From Tuctoria greenei (Eukaryota; Streptophyta; Magnoliopsida; Poales; Poaceae), in NCBI GenBank assembly GCA_036927565.1, contig JAYESD010000001.1, positions 7,378,001 through 7,442,000 of the forward strand: a DNA stretch of 64,000 bases, read 5' to 3'. The translations under genes and the position numbers were made by a program. Positions 32,031-45,114 of this stretch are shown here, piece after piece (within the stretch, counting starts at the first letter, position 1; each line of letters begins with the position of its first letter). The notes below the pieces were generated by a model. The model saw only the letters and a program-made list of their open reading frames with translations, searched no databases and was not told where the DNA came from.

Positions 32031-33672
32031 TGACAGTTGCCTAGAGGGGGGGGGGGGGTGAATAGGCTAATCGACTTGAAATTGACTTAATAAAACGAGA
32101 TTAATACACAGAGGGCGAACTAGTCCGGTCCATCTACAGAGAAAAGCCTAAAAAGGGTTTCTAACATGTTTTAGTCCAATTCTTGTGATGCAAAGTTTGT
32201 TAGAATAACTTAGTGAGCCTTAACAAGTTATATGGCAAGTATGAAGCTAAGGATCACAATGAAGCAAAGGTGATGAGCAAAACCGGTAAAGCTAACCCTA
32301 GAAGCAATATGTGATGAATGAAAGCTAAGAACACAAGTGACACGAGGATTTTATCCCGAGGTTCGATCCCACACAAGGAATCTACGTCCCCGTTGAGGAG
32401 TCCACAAAGGACCGGGTTCAACAACCCTTCCCTCACCAAGTTTACTGCACGGGCCTAACTTGGTTCTCCACTATCACAAAGAATGAATACAAGATTCGTT
32501 GGGGCTTCTCACAATCTGAGGCTCCCACCACAATTACAATCACGAATCACAAAGATTGACTCAAGCCACAGATCACAAAGATTCACAAAGTGCAAGAGAT
32601 CAAACTGAGAGCCAAAGAGCGGTGTTCTTCCTCTTCTTCACCTCACTAAACCCTAATCCACACAAGAATTAGTTTTAGAGGGAATGTAGGAAAGAAGGAG
32701 GCTTTTGGAGGCTCAAGGTTGCTGTGGCGGCACTAGGGTTTCAATTTGCTCAAAGGTTGGTTCAAATGAACCCAGGGGTCCTCTATTTTTGGAGGTTCCA
32801 AGCCCATACTGCTGACTTCAGCAAATGGGCGGACTAGTCCGGCCTACAGCCCAGACTAGTCCGGCCTAGGGGACCACTGACGTCCCTGACAACTGTCGCA
32901 CCACGCGGAAATCGTCACACTACCCACCAAACTTCAAATTCAAACAGCCACTTCAACAATGGACTAGTCCGGCCCTCACCGGACTAGTCCGATCTCACAC
33001 AGAACCTTTTGTTCCGTGTGAAAACGGACTAGTCTGAAGACCACGGACTACTCCGGCCCCAAGGGCGAACTATTCCGGCCTTCCCAGACTTAGTCTCTGA
33101 ATCACCGACTCCTCTCAAACCCGGACTAGTCCGGCCCCCAGGGCGGACTAGTCTGATCTCAGTCAGGACCTCTTGGTCCGGACTAAAACGGACAAGTTCG
33201 TGGTTTTGGGACTTAGTCCCCAAAACCCACTTCACAACTACCCAGACTAGTCCGTCCCACTACGGACTAGTCCGAACTCAGTCAGACCCTTCTGGTCCGG
33301 CTAAAAACGGACTTGGCCGACAAGGGGCGGACTAGTCCGGCCACCTGCACGGACTAGTTTGGCCCTACTGCCAGACTTCTTCCAACTCTTTTCTCTCAAT
33401 AGGTTTGACCTCTAAACCGCCTTGAGCTCCCAACTTGATCTCAATGCACTTTACACACACATCCTCACACATATTTGGCTAGTCTAAACTCGATACACTA
33501 GAAACCCTAGTTTCTCCTTTTCGAGTTGACGTCGCCGTTTTCATCTTTTTCCTTTTTGAGGGATTGTGCTTCCACTTAGTCCACACTTGTGCTTAAGATC
33601 ACTGAGCTCATTAGTCACTTAATTGTCGTCATCAATCATCCAAAACCCACGGGGATCCTAGATGCACTTTCA
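32031..33672 (-). repeat. Element B 5' LTR, TATA box altered
   Basis: It matches the 3' LTR over its length. The sense palindrome array is at 32829-33364, with one more unit than in the 3' LTR. At 32783-32792 the TATA position reads CCAAAAATAG on the sense strand instead of CTATAAATAG. A C/G run near 32046-32057 is expanded to a dozen Gs on the plus strand. Confidence 0.9.
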
Positions 33673-36291
33673 GATATGCCAAGCTCCCATAACAGGGCTT
33701 GGATCCAGATGATCTCTGCTGTGGCATCAGCAATCACCTTGTACTCAGATTCAGTACTAGAACGTGAAGCAGTCGTTTGTTTCCGAGAGCTCCAAGACAA
33801 AAGATTACCACCAAAAAATATAGCATAACCTCCAATGATGCGCCGGTCATCAGGATTATGAGCCTAGTCGACATCAGAAAATGCACTAAGAAGGGAAGAT
33901 CCCGACCGTGTGAAACATAGGCCCAAATCTGGAGTATCATGTAAGTACCAAAGTATGCGCTTGACGGCTGCCCAAGACACGGTAGTTGGCGATGCCATGT
34001 ATTGACAAACCCGATTAACACAAAAGAGAGATCAGGGCGTGTCAAGAGAAGATACCGCAGAGCACCCACAACGCTTCTATGTCTCGTAGCATCTTCAGAA
34101 GACAGTTTATCACCACCATCAAGAGATAACTTGTCAGTAGGGAGCATAGGAGTCGGCACACCTTTGGATGTAGACATATTTGTTCTGTCTAGCAGATCAC
34201 AATATATTTTTGTTTTGTCAAGATGAGACCCTTAGGCCGGCGATGCACCTCAATGCCAAGAAAATAATAGAGAGGTCCAAGGTCTTTCACGACAAAAGCT
34301 TCTTGAAGTTGAGCAAGCAGTTTATCAGTAGCAGCAGATGATGAGCTAATGCTAATGATGTCATCAACATAAATGAGTATGTAAATCTGTGTACTGCCCT
34401 TATGAAAAAAAAGAATAAATAGACATCATCCTTGGATGCGGTGATGCCCAACTGAAGGAGTGTGGTGCTGAGGCATGAGAACCAAGCACGCGACGCCTTC
34501 TTAAGGCCATATAAGGACTTGTACAATTTACAAATATACGTGGGATGTTGAGAGTCAACAAATCCCGGAGGTTGCCGCATATAAACATCTTCCTTCAACA
34601 CACCATGTAAGAATGTATTTTTGATGTCAATCTGTCGAATACTCCAGCCACGAGAGAGAGAAAGTGAGAGAAGCAACCATATTGTAGTAGACTTGAGAAC
34701 AAGACTAAAAGTATTAGCATAGTCAACTCCATATTGTTGCTTAAAGCCTTTTGCAACTAGACGAGCTTTATAGCGATCAATAGTGCCATCAAACTTATGT
34801 TTCAATTTGAATACCCATTTACAGTCAATAATATTGAGACCGACACTAGGAGGAATGAGATGTCAGGTATTAATTTTAAGAAGAGCTTCAAATTCATCAT
34901 GCATTGCTTGACGCCAGAGTGGATGTGCTAGAGCAGTTGTATAGGAGTCTGGTTTAGAAGAGACCTTGATTGACGAGTACGTAACTGTGCCATCAGTGCA
35001 AATTTTGGGCTTCTGAATATTATGCTGGAGCGTGTGCCATACTTGTGAGTGCGAGCACTAGAGTCAACACCATCCACTAACACCGGGCGTACAGATTCGT
35101 CATTAGCAGACGATAGAGGAGAATCAGTGGACACCAGACCCAAGGTCATGTCTTGGAGAGGAGCACCAGTATCGGGATCAGGTGTTGGAGAGCAGTGGTA
35201 AGCATAATCAACAGTATCAGTAGTAGTTGGCACAAGATCCTGAGACCGGGTGATTGGATCACCACAAGGGAGTGTTGCTACTGGCTGGGAGGACACTGCA
35301 GGAATCTCAAACGGTGATCCAAAGGTTAGTGCAGATGGTAGCTGAACCTGATTTGCTGCAGTGAAGGGGTTAGTAGACACAGGCGGTAAACGCATAAGAT
35401 CGTGCTGCATATTAGAACTGTCAATGTTAAAATGCATATCACACAAGGAGGAACTAGGCTGAGAGTCTTGAGAAGATGATGTAGGATTAGAGGATAAATG
35501 TGCGAAAGGGAAAACATGCTCATCAAATATGGCATCTCGAGATATGTATATGCGACCAGAATCAGGATCCAAACATTTGTAGCCTTTATGCAAAGGGCTA
35601 TAGCCGATAAACACACGTTGTTTGGATCGGAAAGATAATTTGTGTTTGTTATAGTGGCGAAGATGCGGCCAACAGGTACAATCAAAGACTCGTAGCTATG
35701 AGTAAGTTGGTGGTACATGGAATAAACATTCTAGAGGACAGGTGTTATCAATTACCGGAGTGAGAATGCGATTGATGAGGTATGCTGCTGTAAGAAAGGT
35801 CATATCCCAAAAATTTAGGGGCATTTGTGCATGAGCAAGAAGAGCAAGGCTTGTTTCTACAATGTGGTGGTGCTTTCGTTTAGCAGACCCATTCTGCTGA
35901 TGTAAATGGGGGCAGAAGACCTTGTGATCAATACCAAGAGGTCGAAAAAAAAGTGTTATGCATTTTCTAGTATTCGCTACCCCAATCGGACTGAACATGT
36001 TTAATCTTAGCATCTAAGATCAGCTCAACATGAGTCTGAAACTCATGAAAAATTCGAGGAGCTTCTGTTCGATCATGCATTAAATAAACCCAACAAAATT
36101 GCTAAAATCGTCAATAAAACTGATGTAATATTTAAAACCACTAACAGATTGTGGCGTGGGGCCCCAAACATCAGAAAATATCATTTGCAAAGGTGTTGAA
36201 GATGTATGAACTGAAGTAACATAAGATAATTGATGACTTTTTCTAGTTGGCATGCATTACAAATAGGAAGAGAGGACTCTCGGGCAAAAGG
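33673..36291 (-). pseudogene. Element A integrase to reverse transcriptase, decayed
   Basis: Minus strand, right to left: ESSLPICNACQLEK (end of GAG-pre-integrase), integrase with HQQNGSAKRKHHHIVE, linker YSPLHKGYKCLDP and many Ser/Pro codons, reverse transcriptase (RYKARLVAKGFKQQYGVDYANTFS, QIDIKNTFLHG, YGLKKASRAWF), and after a frameshift YVDDI and the RNase H start (VPTPMLPTDKLS). Stops and frameshifts near 35700, 34910 and 34400 make it non-functional. It ends at the GATAT duplication next to element B. Confidence 0.85.
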
Positions 36292-37814
36292 TGAAAGTGC
36301 ATCTAGACAATCCCTTGTGGGTTTTGGACGATTGATGACAAGCAAATGAGATCCTAATAAATTTATTGAGATGACTGCAGGATAAGCAAAATGCGATAGT
36401 TTGGTGCACTCAAAAAGGGTGAAAAATGAGGTGGTGTACAAAAGAGAAAAGCCCAATTGTCAATTGAAGCGTAAAGTAGACTTAAATGTATAGGATGTGT
36501 GTGAGAGACACATCCCAAGAGCTCAAGTCTTTGCGTAGGGGTAAGGGCTTAAATATAGCTAAAAACTCACTGAGTACCGGACTAGTCCGTTCATGAACCA
36601 GACTAGTCCGTTTAACTCTCTGTTGTCCAAATGCATTGTGCACCAGACTAGTCTGTCTATGGACCGGACTAGTCCGTTAATATCTCTGGAATCCAATAAC
36701 ACAGTGCACCGGACTAGTCCGTTCAAGTTTCTATAAATCCTGTTCAGTGCACTCCAGACAAGTCTGTCTATGGAACAAGACTAGTCCGTTGAACTCTCTG
36801 AAGTCCAATTACACATAGCATCGGACAAGTCCGTTATAGGATCGGACTAGTTCGTTCAACTCTCTGGAGTTCAATTACACAGGCACTGGACAAGTCTGGA
36901 CTTTCACCGGATTACACAATTAGGGTTTCTAGTGTGCTGCATTCCACGCCGACTTTTACACATGACACCGAACAAGTCCGGTACCCAGTACGGACTAGTC
37001 CGGTCCTCGGGATTTCAAACGGTGATTTTTTGGAAACCCTATAAATATTAGATCTACGGTCCCACAAACATAATTTTCGATTCCTACTGTCAAAATCATA
37101 AACCCTAGCGTTGCCACCTGTCCCAAGAGCCCCAAAACACATCTCCCCACACATCTAAAGTCCAAATAGGTGAAAATCAATTGAACACTTAGATTTGGGA
37201 GTGGGAGATCGTCGTCTACACATTGTGAGCTCTTGGGATTTGATTTCTTGACACTCGTACTCTCTCTTGTAATCTTTTTGAGTGTATTTGATCATCCTTT
37301 CGTTGTAATTTTTGTGGGAGCCCTCAACGTGTGAGGTTGCCCTATAAACTCGGTGATTGCCCGTGATAGTGGATTCAAGTCGGCCTTGTGTGGTGACTTG
37401 AAGAGGGAAAGGGTTTGAAGAGACCCGACTCTGTGTGGGCTTCCTGAACGAGGAGTAGATGTCTTTTGTGAGATTGAACCTCGGTAAAAATCGATGTCTC
37501 GTGTGCTTTTTTACTTTTGCATCTTGATTAGGGGACTTAGTTGATCAATATCATAATTTGAATTGCTAATTGTTTTTCACGTGCAACTTCACGACATCAA
37601 TTGCAAATTAAAGTAATCTTATCTATAGTTTACATTTCCGCTGCTTAGAAGAATTTGAATCTTGTATAGATACTTAATCAAATCGGCACACACCAGGCAC
37701 ACCGGACTAGTCTGCCCACGCTACCGGACAAGTCCGGTCAATCAAGTTTTGACCGTTTGATTAAGTGTGCAGGAAATTTTCAGAGCCTATTCACCCCCCT
37801 CTAGGCCACATTCA
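36292..37814 (+). mobile_element. Solo LTR C (SIRE-type), inserted in element A
   Basis: A single LTR of 1523 bp in plus orientation, TGAAAGTGCATC to CCTCTAGGCCACATTCA, flanked by a perfect 5-bp duplication AAAGG (36287-36291, 37815-37819). It contains about ten palindromes of the CGGACTAGTCCG / CGGACAAGTCCG type at 36578-37003, a TATA box TATAAATA at 37040-37047, and two more palindromes near 37700-37740. Its ends match those of element B's LTR, and the interior is diverged. It was left by recombination between two LTRs. Confidence 0.9.
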
Positions 37815-38628
37815 AAAGGGATTTTATGCAGTTTCAAAATAGACTAGACAGTTTGGAACAACGGGTGTCCAAGCCTAGCATGCCATTGGACGCAACTGGT
37901 AGACTTGCCGAGCAAAGCTTGATTAAGAGAAAGAACATCAGAGGGCTTGACGGGGTAAAGTCCAGCTTCACACCACCTGGTCAGAAGGCGTGTCCCCGTT
38001 TTCCGATCCTTAATAGAAAAATTCCAAGGATGATATTAAAAAAAGACGTCATTATCTCGAGCAAGTTTATGAATAGAAATAAGATTTTTAGAAATTTCAG
38101 GCACATGCAAGGTATTACGTAATGCAAGTGAACGAGAGGCAATTCTAATAGAAGCATGACTAGTATCCAGAATATGCAAGCCTGCACCGTTGCCCACATG
38201 AACTTTATCGCCACCATTGTACTACTGTCGGATAGCCAGACGGTCGAGGTCACTTGTGATATGATCAGTAGCGCCAGTGTCACAGTACCAATTTGGAGCA
38301 ATCTTATAAGAGGAGGTCAAAATTAGCGCTGACGTCGATGGGTCTTCATTATAGGATTCATCCATATGGTGCCAACATCGGATGGCAGTGTGACCATTTT
38401 TGCCACATATCTGACAAGATGAACGTAAGGAGGGGCCACGACGATCACCAGAGGAATGAGAATCATTACTGCGAGAGGAGTTGAAGCAGCCTCGTCCACG
38501 GTCGTGGCCATGAGAATGGCCACGAGAACTGCCTCCGCGACTAGCATAATGAGCTGATGACCCCATGTGAAGTTGTTGATCAGACTGAGGCTTGAGGAGG
38601 CGTGCTTCAAACGTCATAAGATGGGTAT
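37815..38628 (-). pseudogene. Element A gag zinc knuckle, protease and GAG-pre-integrase
   Basis: Minus strand: MTFEARLLKPQ, Ser/Gly/Arg-rich segment, zinc knuckle CQICGKNGHTAIRC, protease WYCDTGATDHIT, then NTLHVPEI.KNLIS, and WHARLGHPLFQTV, a stop, ILKLHKIPF, which runs in phase into ARESSLPICN beyond the solo LTR. A stop after LAIRQ and another in the WHARLGHP segment break it. Confidence 0.85.
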
Positions 38629-39512
38629 TGTCGGTGTTTGGATCCAGCAGATCTCCCGACACTTCTGTTGGTAGATCGAGGAGTTGTAGTTCGGTAATGG
38701 GCGCACATAGATTCAAGAAGGTGAAAGACAAGTGGACACAGAGATTTATGTGGTTCGGGCCGCCTGAGCGTAATACTCTACTCCATGGGGTGTGTTGGTG
38801 TTGTATTAAGCGTGTGAGTCTAGAAGAAGCTCCAGAAGAAGAAGCTCGTCTAGGTCAAGGAGTCCAGTAGTGGTCTGGAGCCGTCCCTTGTGTACCGTTG
38901 ACGAGTCCTTTTATAGTACAAGGACTGGTCGCTACACTGTTAGCCTGGCCCAACATGTGGCCCCGGCGGTTACACATGCTTGATACACAATTAATGAGGT
39001 TAATTACCCTTAATAGCCTGGTAACGGGCTTTAATGGTGCCATTACCAGTATTAAGGGTCATCCGATCGTGTGTCATTAATATGGCATTAATGACACTTA
39101 ATCGGGTCCTGAAGTCTTTGATTGCTCCTTGAAGGTCCGGAGCTGTTGGGGGGTCCACCAGTCTGATTGTTGAAGTTGAAGGTCCGGCGGTTCAGCCACG
39201 TGGCAGCTCTGGAGCTTACCGTCGTGGACGGGTAGGTCCGGTGCTGTTGGACACATGTCAGTACCGGAGCTTCCCTCTGTCTGGGGTTAGGTCCAGGGAT
39301 GCCATACCGGTATCTAGTCCGGAGCTTTCCCATGTGCGGGCGATAGTTCCGGTCTTATGATACACGTGGCGGCCCTGGGACTAACCATGTCGGGGAAGCA
39401 TGTCCAGTTACACCTAACATGTGGGGCCTTCGGAGGTCTTCAAATCTGGTAGATGGAGTTTCCTTGTGATCTTTGCAATCTCAAGGGGTATACGGTATGT
39501 AAGGTACCGATA
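38629..39512 (-). repeat. Element D 3' LTR and adjoining polypurine tract
   Basis: 884 bp, plus-strand TGTCGGTGTTTGG to GGTACCGATA (the last bases should read ACCGACA, as in the fragment at 10069-10075). The sense TATA box CTATAAAAGG is at 38907-38916. The next bases on the sense strand, GGGCCCAGGGGGCCAC before the LTR, suit a polypurine tract. Its left half matches nothing else here; its right half matches 9551-10075. Confidence 0.8.
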
Positions 39513-42262
39513 GTGGCCCCCTGGGCCCACCTCCAGGAGAGACCTTTTGGATGAAGTCGTTCCGCCGGAGGTGGGTCCATTCTTCGGTTTTTGAGCCGTG
39601 TCTTCAAGGGTCTTCGGACGTGCCGTTGGCGATAGTTTGCAGTTAAACCTCCGCCGCGTGGCATATCCTGGAGGCGACAGGTGAGATCTCAGCGTGCGGA
39701 TCTCACGCAATTGAAGGTCACCGGCTCCCGATACGAAAATCGTATCGGTTTCGCGCGCCCTGTTAGGCCGCCGCCTTCGGGTTTCCCGCCTTTCATGATG
39801 ACAACCGTTCGCCTGGGGTAAGGACCTCGACTTGATCGTCAGGGTGGCCCCAGGCCCCCTTGTCATTGGCGGGGTGAAGTTTTTGACTGGTATCGTCGGC
39901 TCCTCTGCAGTTTCCATCCAAGCGTTGCGGGGGCTTACTTAAGAAGGAAAGCACGCACCGTTTGGGGTTCTTTACGCCTTTCATTCGAACTTGCAATCAA
40001 ACCTTCCAAACTTTCGCTTGCTTTTCCTCTCTTGCCTCGCCAGAGCCGACTGAAGACCGATGATGATTTGAAGAAGGTCCAGGCCCTCATGGGATGGTCC
40101 CCTGACTTCTTCAACCACTTGGTCTGCACCGGTAAGCTTCCGTTCAAGAAGGAACACGCCAGCGACATGGTGTACTTCTCCGCGTACGCCATGGTGGGGC
40201 TGATCCCACCTTTCTCGTCTTTCTTTTTGATGTTGCTAGACTTCTATGGTCTGCAGTTGTACCACCTTGGCCCCCACTCCATTCTCCTGGTGTCAATGTT
40301 TGTCCACTTCTGTGAGATGTGGGTGAGCATTCCCCCCTGCATTGAGCTCTTTCGCACCTTCTTCACTGTCCAAACTACGGGCAGGAGTGACGAGTACCTT
40401 GGCTTCTACTATTTTATGAAGCGCAAGAAGTGCCCGTACAAGTATTTGCGGTCGTTCCCTTCTGGGAAGTGGGACGACTGGAAGAAGGATTGGATTGTTA
40501 TCAGGGTGGAGGAGCACGAGAAGCTGGAGTTGCCGAAGGTCTCCCCAACATCGACACTACAGTTTGGAGTGAAGCTCCGGTGTTGTGGGACGCCTTCAAC
40601 CCCGCTCTGACCAGAATCCGCCTGTGCGTGGAAGGAGGGGTGACTCCTCAGGTGGTGTTTTGCAACTTCCTGACCAACAGGTGGGCTCCACGGAAGAAAA
40701 GGGAGAAGCTTGTTTGGGCCCTCAACAGTATGCTGGATGACGACTGGATCGAGACCAGTTTGAAGTCCAACATGGAGGGTGCAACTTTGGAGTTCCACCT
40801 CAAGAAGTTCCAGCACGACATCGATGTCGAGGGTGACGACTTAGCTCTGCCGGAAGCTTTCCTCCCTCTGAACATGGAGGCAGAGTTCAGCAGGGAGCTC
40901 CGACGGACGATGCCAATGCTTGACGACCTTGGTGTCATTGAGAGGCGTTCGACCACCGGGTTGGCGATCTCCGAAGCTCCTGAAGGCGGCTCTGTTCCCG
41001 CCCCAAAGCCAAGAACCAAAGTCGTAGGCAAGGGCAAGGAGTTGGCCGAGCCCTCGAGCCGTAAGAGGAAGCTGAAGCATGCCGACGGAAGGTCCGCCAG
41101 GCCTGATTCTTCCACGATGGCTCCTTCTCCCCGGAGGGGGAGGTCTTCCACGGTGGCATCTACTCCAGCAGCGGCATCTTCCCGGGGTGCTAGCTCCGGC
41201 CGTGTGACTTCAGCACCAGGGCCAGCTGAGGGCTCTGGGTCCGGAGGTCCTTCCCGGTCGAGGGGGGCCTCGATTAAGGAAACACCGGTAGCAGCAGCAA
41301 GCTCCGGAGGACCTTCTGGGTCTTCCATGCTGGTGGCGGCTGGGGTCAGTCCAGAGCGTCCGAATAAGAGGTTGTGTGCTAACTGGTGCGGAAGCCTTCC
41401 GAGGTAATTTTTATTTTTTACCTCAACTAGTTGTTTTATTATTATGTCTGTATTTTGAGTTTCTTCATCCTTCATCCACAGCATGCCTAAGAAAAGGGCT
41501 GAAGCTCTGGTCCCTGCAGTAGCAGTTGAGGCTGTGCAAGCTGAAGCTCTGGCTCCGATTCTAGCGCTGCCCCAAGAGGTGGCTGAGGCTGCGGCAGCTC
41601 CGGCGCTGGCTGTCGTGGTCTTGGACCTCGACTCATCCCCAGAAGATCCCGAGGTAGCGCCGGACCACGAGAATGAATATGTACCAGCGGCACCAGCCCC
41701 GGAGGTTGAAGCTCCAAGCTTGGATGCTGAGATGTTGGACGCTCCAGCCACAGAGCCGGAGGTTGCTTCGATTCCGACCCTAGAGCCGGATGTTGTTGAA
41801 GCCCCGGCAGTCGAGCCGGTGGTTGATGAGGTCCCGGCGGTGGAGCCAGGTGTTGATGAAGCTCCGACACTTGAGCCGGTTGTCGAGGAAGCTCTGGCGG
41901 TAGATCCAGTTGCTGCAGAAGTTTCGGTTGTAGAGCCGGTCATTGAAGAGGTTGTGTCGTCCGAGCCAGTTGCTGCGAAGGTGTCGGCGCCTGAGCCTAT
42001 GGTGGTCGAAGCACCAGCGCCTGAGCCCATGATGGTCGAAGCGCCAGCACCTGATCCAACGGTGGAGGAGGCGCCTGCGCTGGAGCCGGAAGTAGCTCCT
42101 ACTCCGACTGAACCTTCAACACCTAATCCGGAAATGGTGATCCTGGAGGCGCCCGCTGCTGAGCCAAGATGCCAAGATGAAGCTGTTGGCCACCCGCCTG
42201 AGGGGCCAGTTGTTGATGACTTAGCGGCGGGACCTTCGGAGTCAATTCCGGAGGTTGGAACA

Positions 42263-45087
42263 TGTGATGCCCGGTTCCGAAAAATGAACCAAGCTAATGC
42301 ATATGTGTGCCCAGGATGTTCATCACACATACACGAGTGCAATCACAAACAATATACAGATAATTACCACAGAACATGATTAATTAACCAAATTTTATTA
42401 AACAAACCATATTATCCTCGAATACAAGCTCCAATGTATATTTATGACAAGTTCAACTAATGCAGCAGAAATAAACTAATTAAGCTACTAAGCAAACTAA
42501 GCATAAGGGATAGCGCAGCTCCAAAAACACAACATGCAAAGCTGACGGTAGACATGGCCTAGAACTCCACATTATCACCATTAAACTCCCAATCCTGACC
42601 TGCAACTGTTGGGGGGGGGGATTGCAAGAGTGAGTACATGTCGTACTCAGCAAATGTAGAAAGTATGACATGTGGCTGATTCAAATGACGACAATAATAA
42701 TGGCAAAGTGCTGAAAAGTACATAAAAACATTTGAAAAGCAATATATTACATGTATGTGAAGTAAACCCATCATAACCATAAGTATTATCATAATACCAA
42801 TCCATAGTTCACCATCCTCATCAATAATTCTAGATTTCACCATTTACCAATAACCATATTCAATACCAGAAATTAATCCATAACCATAATACCAACCATA
42901 ACCATCCCAAATACCATCCCAATACTGAGTTCCCTCTAATCATGGAAGTTGTCCAGGTGCTCATAACCGGGAGCACAACTATCATGATAGTTTTGTTAGA
43001 CTCTGCAGAGTTTGTACCGCTTTAACCACGTGTTCGTGATTTCATCACCTTTCGAGGACTAGAACCTCTATTATGCCGTCTCACACTTCCATTGGTGTGT
43101 GGCCAAGAGATCACAAAATAGCCTTTACGAAGGGATTACTAGTCTATTTAGACTACACTGAGGTTTCACCGGTGGCGATGCCTCCAACTGAGCACATCTT
43201 CAACCAAGGGCCCCCTCTTGAGCCATTCTGATCCCAGGGTAGTCCCACTAATCATCAACAAACCTAATTCGACTACCCCTTCCCCGAGCATCCTTAATGG
43301 TCCAAATAGCTCTGGCAAAGCCCTAATTAATCAGCTACGCACCCATACTTGACCTTGTGGTGGCACTGTAGTCCTGGCTTATTCTCGCATGAACCGGTCC
43401 TTAGATCCAAAGCAAGCAAACCACCATAACATCCAACCCATCCACATACCAGGCTTGCTTAGGTCACCCATTACCATACCGTATCGACCAATTCACATTA
43501 ACCAGAATATCATTAATACATAATTAAATATATAGTGTTGTTTTCCCATCCCAATTAATCAAGCGAAGCAAAAAGGTAAAAGTCCTTCCCGACTCTCTAC
43601 CATAAATTCCAGGTGACAAGGGTGGTTAAACAATTCTAGTAAACTTCCTATCATAGGATTCCCATCAAATTGACACAGCATGCAGTTTTGCAAACAAAAC
43701 ATTTATTTTAAAAAAGGATCAATATGCTTCAAGGACACTTGCCTTGCTCTTGCTGTTGATTAGGGTCAAAGCCTTCAAACTCTTGGCGCTGTAGATCCTC
43801 CGCGGCACTCTCTAGTGCAAATCCGTCTAATCCGCACAATAAACATACAAGATAAGAAACACAATCAAAGAGTGCACAAATATTACTCAATATGACATGA
43901 CATGCATGATTAATGCAAATGCAAGGTAGAACTTGTTAATAGATTGCTTTTAATGATCACAAACTAGTTCTAATAGCTTTTAACAAGTTTATACAGGTTT
44001 GGATGTGATTAGATCAAATTTTAGAATTAACTCAATACAATTTATCTAGGGAAATTGGACTGGTCCGCTAGGGACCGGACAAGTCCGCACTTCTGCGAGA
44101 TTAGCAGACTAGGGTTTTCTAGATCGACGTAAATTTGGATATTAGGGGTTGAATTCTCATAAGGAAAAGAGAATAGAAGGTATACTAGGTGTTTAGAACT
44201 CCAATGAATCAAGAAACTTGGAGGTAGCACTTGGATCTTGGCGATCTAGGGTTGGTGATGAACTTGGGGATGAATTGGTGATGAGGAACGAAACTTGGTG
44301 GAGATCTTGATCCTCTTTCATTTCCTCCTCTTCTTCTTCTTGCTTGGGATCTTCTCCTCCCTCCTTGATGGTGTCTCCCCACGAACTAGGGTTTGGGTGG
44401 GTGGAAAAGTGGCAAATAGATGTCAACCCAAGGGGTGGGGTTGCTTATATAGAGGTGGAGGCTAGGGTTAGATGGATTTCGAGTTTGAGATGAGTAGAGG
44501 CCGGTTTAGAGTCCCTCATGGGCTCTAAAAGAGTTAGACACAACGTCCCTAGGCCCACTTAATGTGAAACCCAAGAAACAAATCGTAAAACAAAAGATCA
44601 ACTCGGAGTCACGAAATATCGGACAAGTCCGAAAAGGACCGGACTAGTCTAAAGTCGTCCAGAGAGAAAATCGGACAAGTCTGGACAAAAATCGGACAAG
44701 TCTGACTTTTAACAGAGAGGAAATCGGACAAGTCCGCTAGAACACCGGACTAGTCCGGAAAAGTCCAGGGACTTATCAAAATTTCAAGGATTCTTGGAAT
44801 ATCGGACTAGTCTGACAAAATCGAACAAGTCCGAAAGTTTCTAGAGCCAAAATCGGACTAGTCCTCAGCAAAAACGGACAAGTCCGTTTTTAGTCAGAGA
44901 GAAATCAGACTAGTCCTCAGTGAAATCGTACTAGTCCGCACTTTCCTGCGTATTAAGTGCAGTTTTGTTCCAAATCAATTTTAAATGCTCCAAATCAATT
45001 TTAAACCCATTCCCCTTGTTGTGGGTTAATGTTAAACACGCATATGAGTGCATGCAAGGCATGATGCATGAAAATGAGGGTGTTACA
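42263..45087 (-). repeat. Element E 3' LTR
   Basis: 2825 bp. On the sense strand it starts TGTAACACCCTCATTTTC and ends GGGCATCACA. The TATA box CTATATAAG is at 44444-44452. An array of CGGACAAGTCCG and CGGACTAGTCCG palindromes lies upstream at 44619-44940, with two more downstream at 44057-44096. It ends at the split in element D's antisense gene. Confidence 0.9.
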
Positions 45088-45102
45088 AACCTACCCCCCT
45101 TA
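45088..45102 (-). other. Element E polypurine tract
   Basis: Sense TAAGGGGGGTAGGTT directly adjoins the 3' LTR. Confidence 0.8.
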
Positions 45103-45114
45103 AAATGAATCTTG

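Larger units (their letters stand above)
21600..33672 (-). mobile_element. Element B: SIRE/Maximus-type Ty1-copia retrotransposon
   Basis: A complete 12 kb element on the minus strand. LTRs are 21600-23212 (3') and 32031-33672 (5'), flanked by a perfect 5-bp duplication GATAT (21595-21599 and 33673-33677). The order is PBS, gag with zinc knuckle, protease, integrase, reverse transcriptase, RNase H, an intergenic promoter-like module, ORF3, PPT. By eye the LTRs are a few percent diverged, and gag, pro and ORF3 carry frameshifts or stops, while pol (899 codons) is open. Confidence 0.93.
21142..38628 (-). mobile_element. Element A: old Ty1-copia retrotransposon, interrupted three times
   Basis: From left to right: the 3' LTR (about 21142-21329), polypurine tract, RNase H (21336-21599), [element B], reverse transcriptase and integrase (33673-36291), [solo LTR C], GAG-pre-integrase, protease and zinc knuckle (37815-38628), then [element D] cuts into gag. 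Everything reads on the minus strand. The 5' end is right of the window. Several stops and frameshifts show it is the oldest layer. Confidence 0.85.

Noticed and set aside
40648..42342. Minus-strand 564-codon frame rich in Ser/Thr/Gly/Ala
   Set aside because: Antisense to the Pro/Glu/Val repeats of element D's gene, and its first codons lie in element E's LTR, so it cannot predate that insertion.
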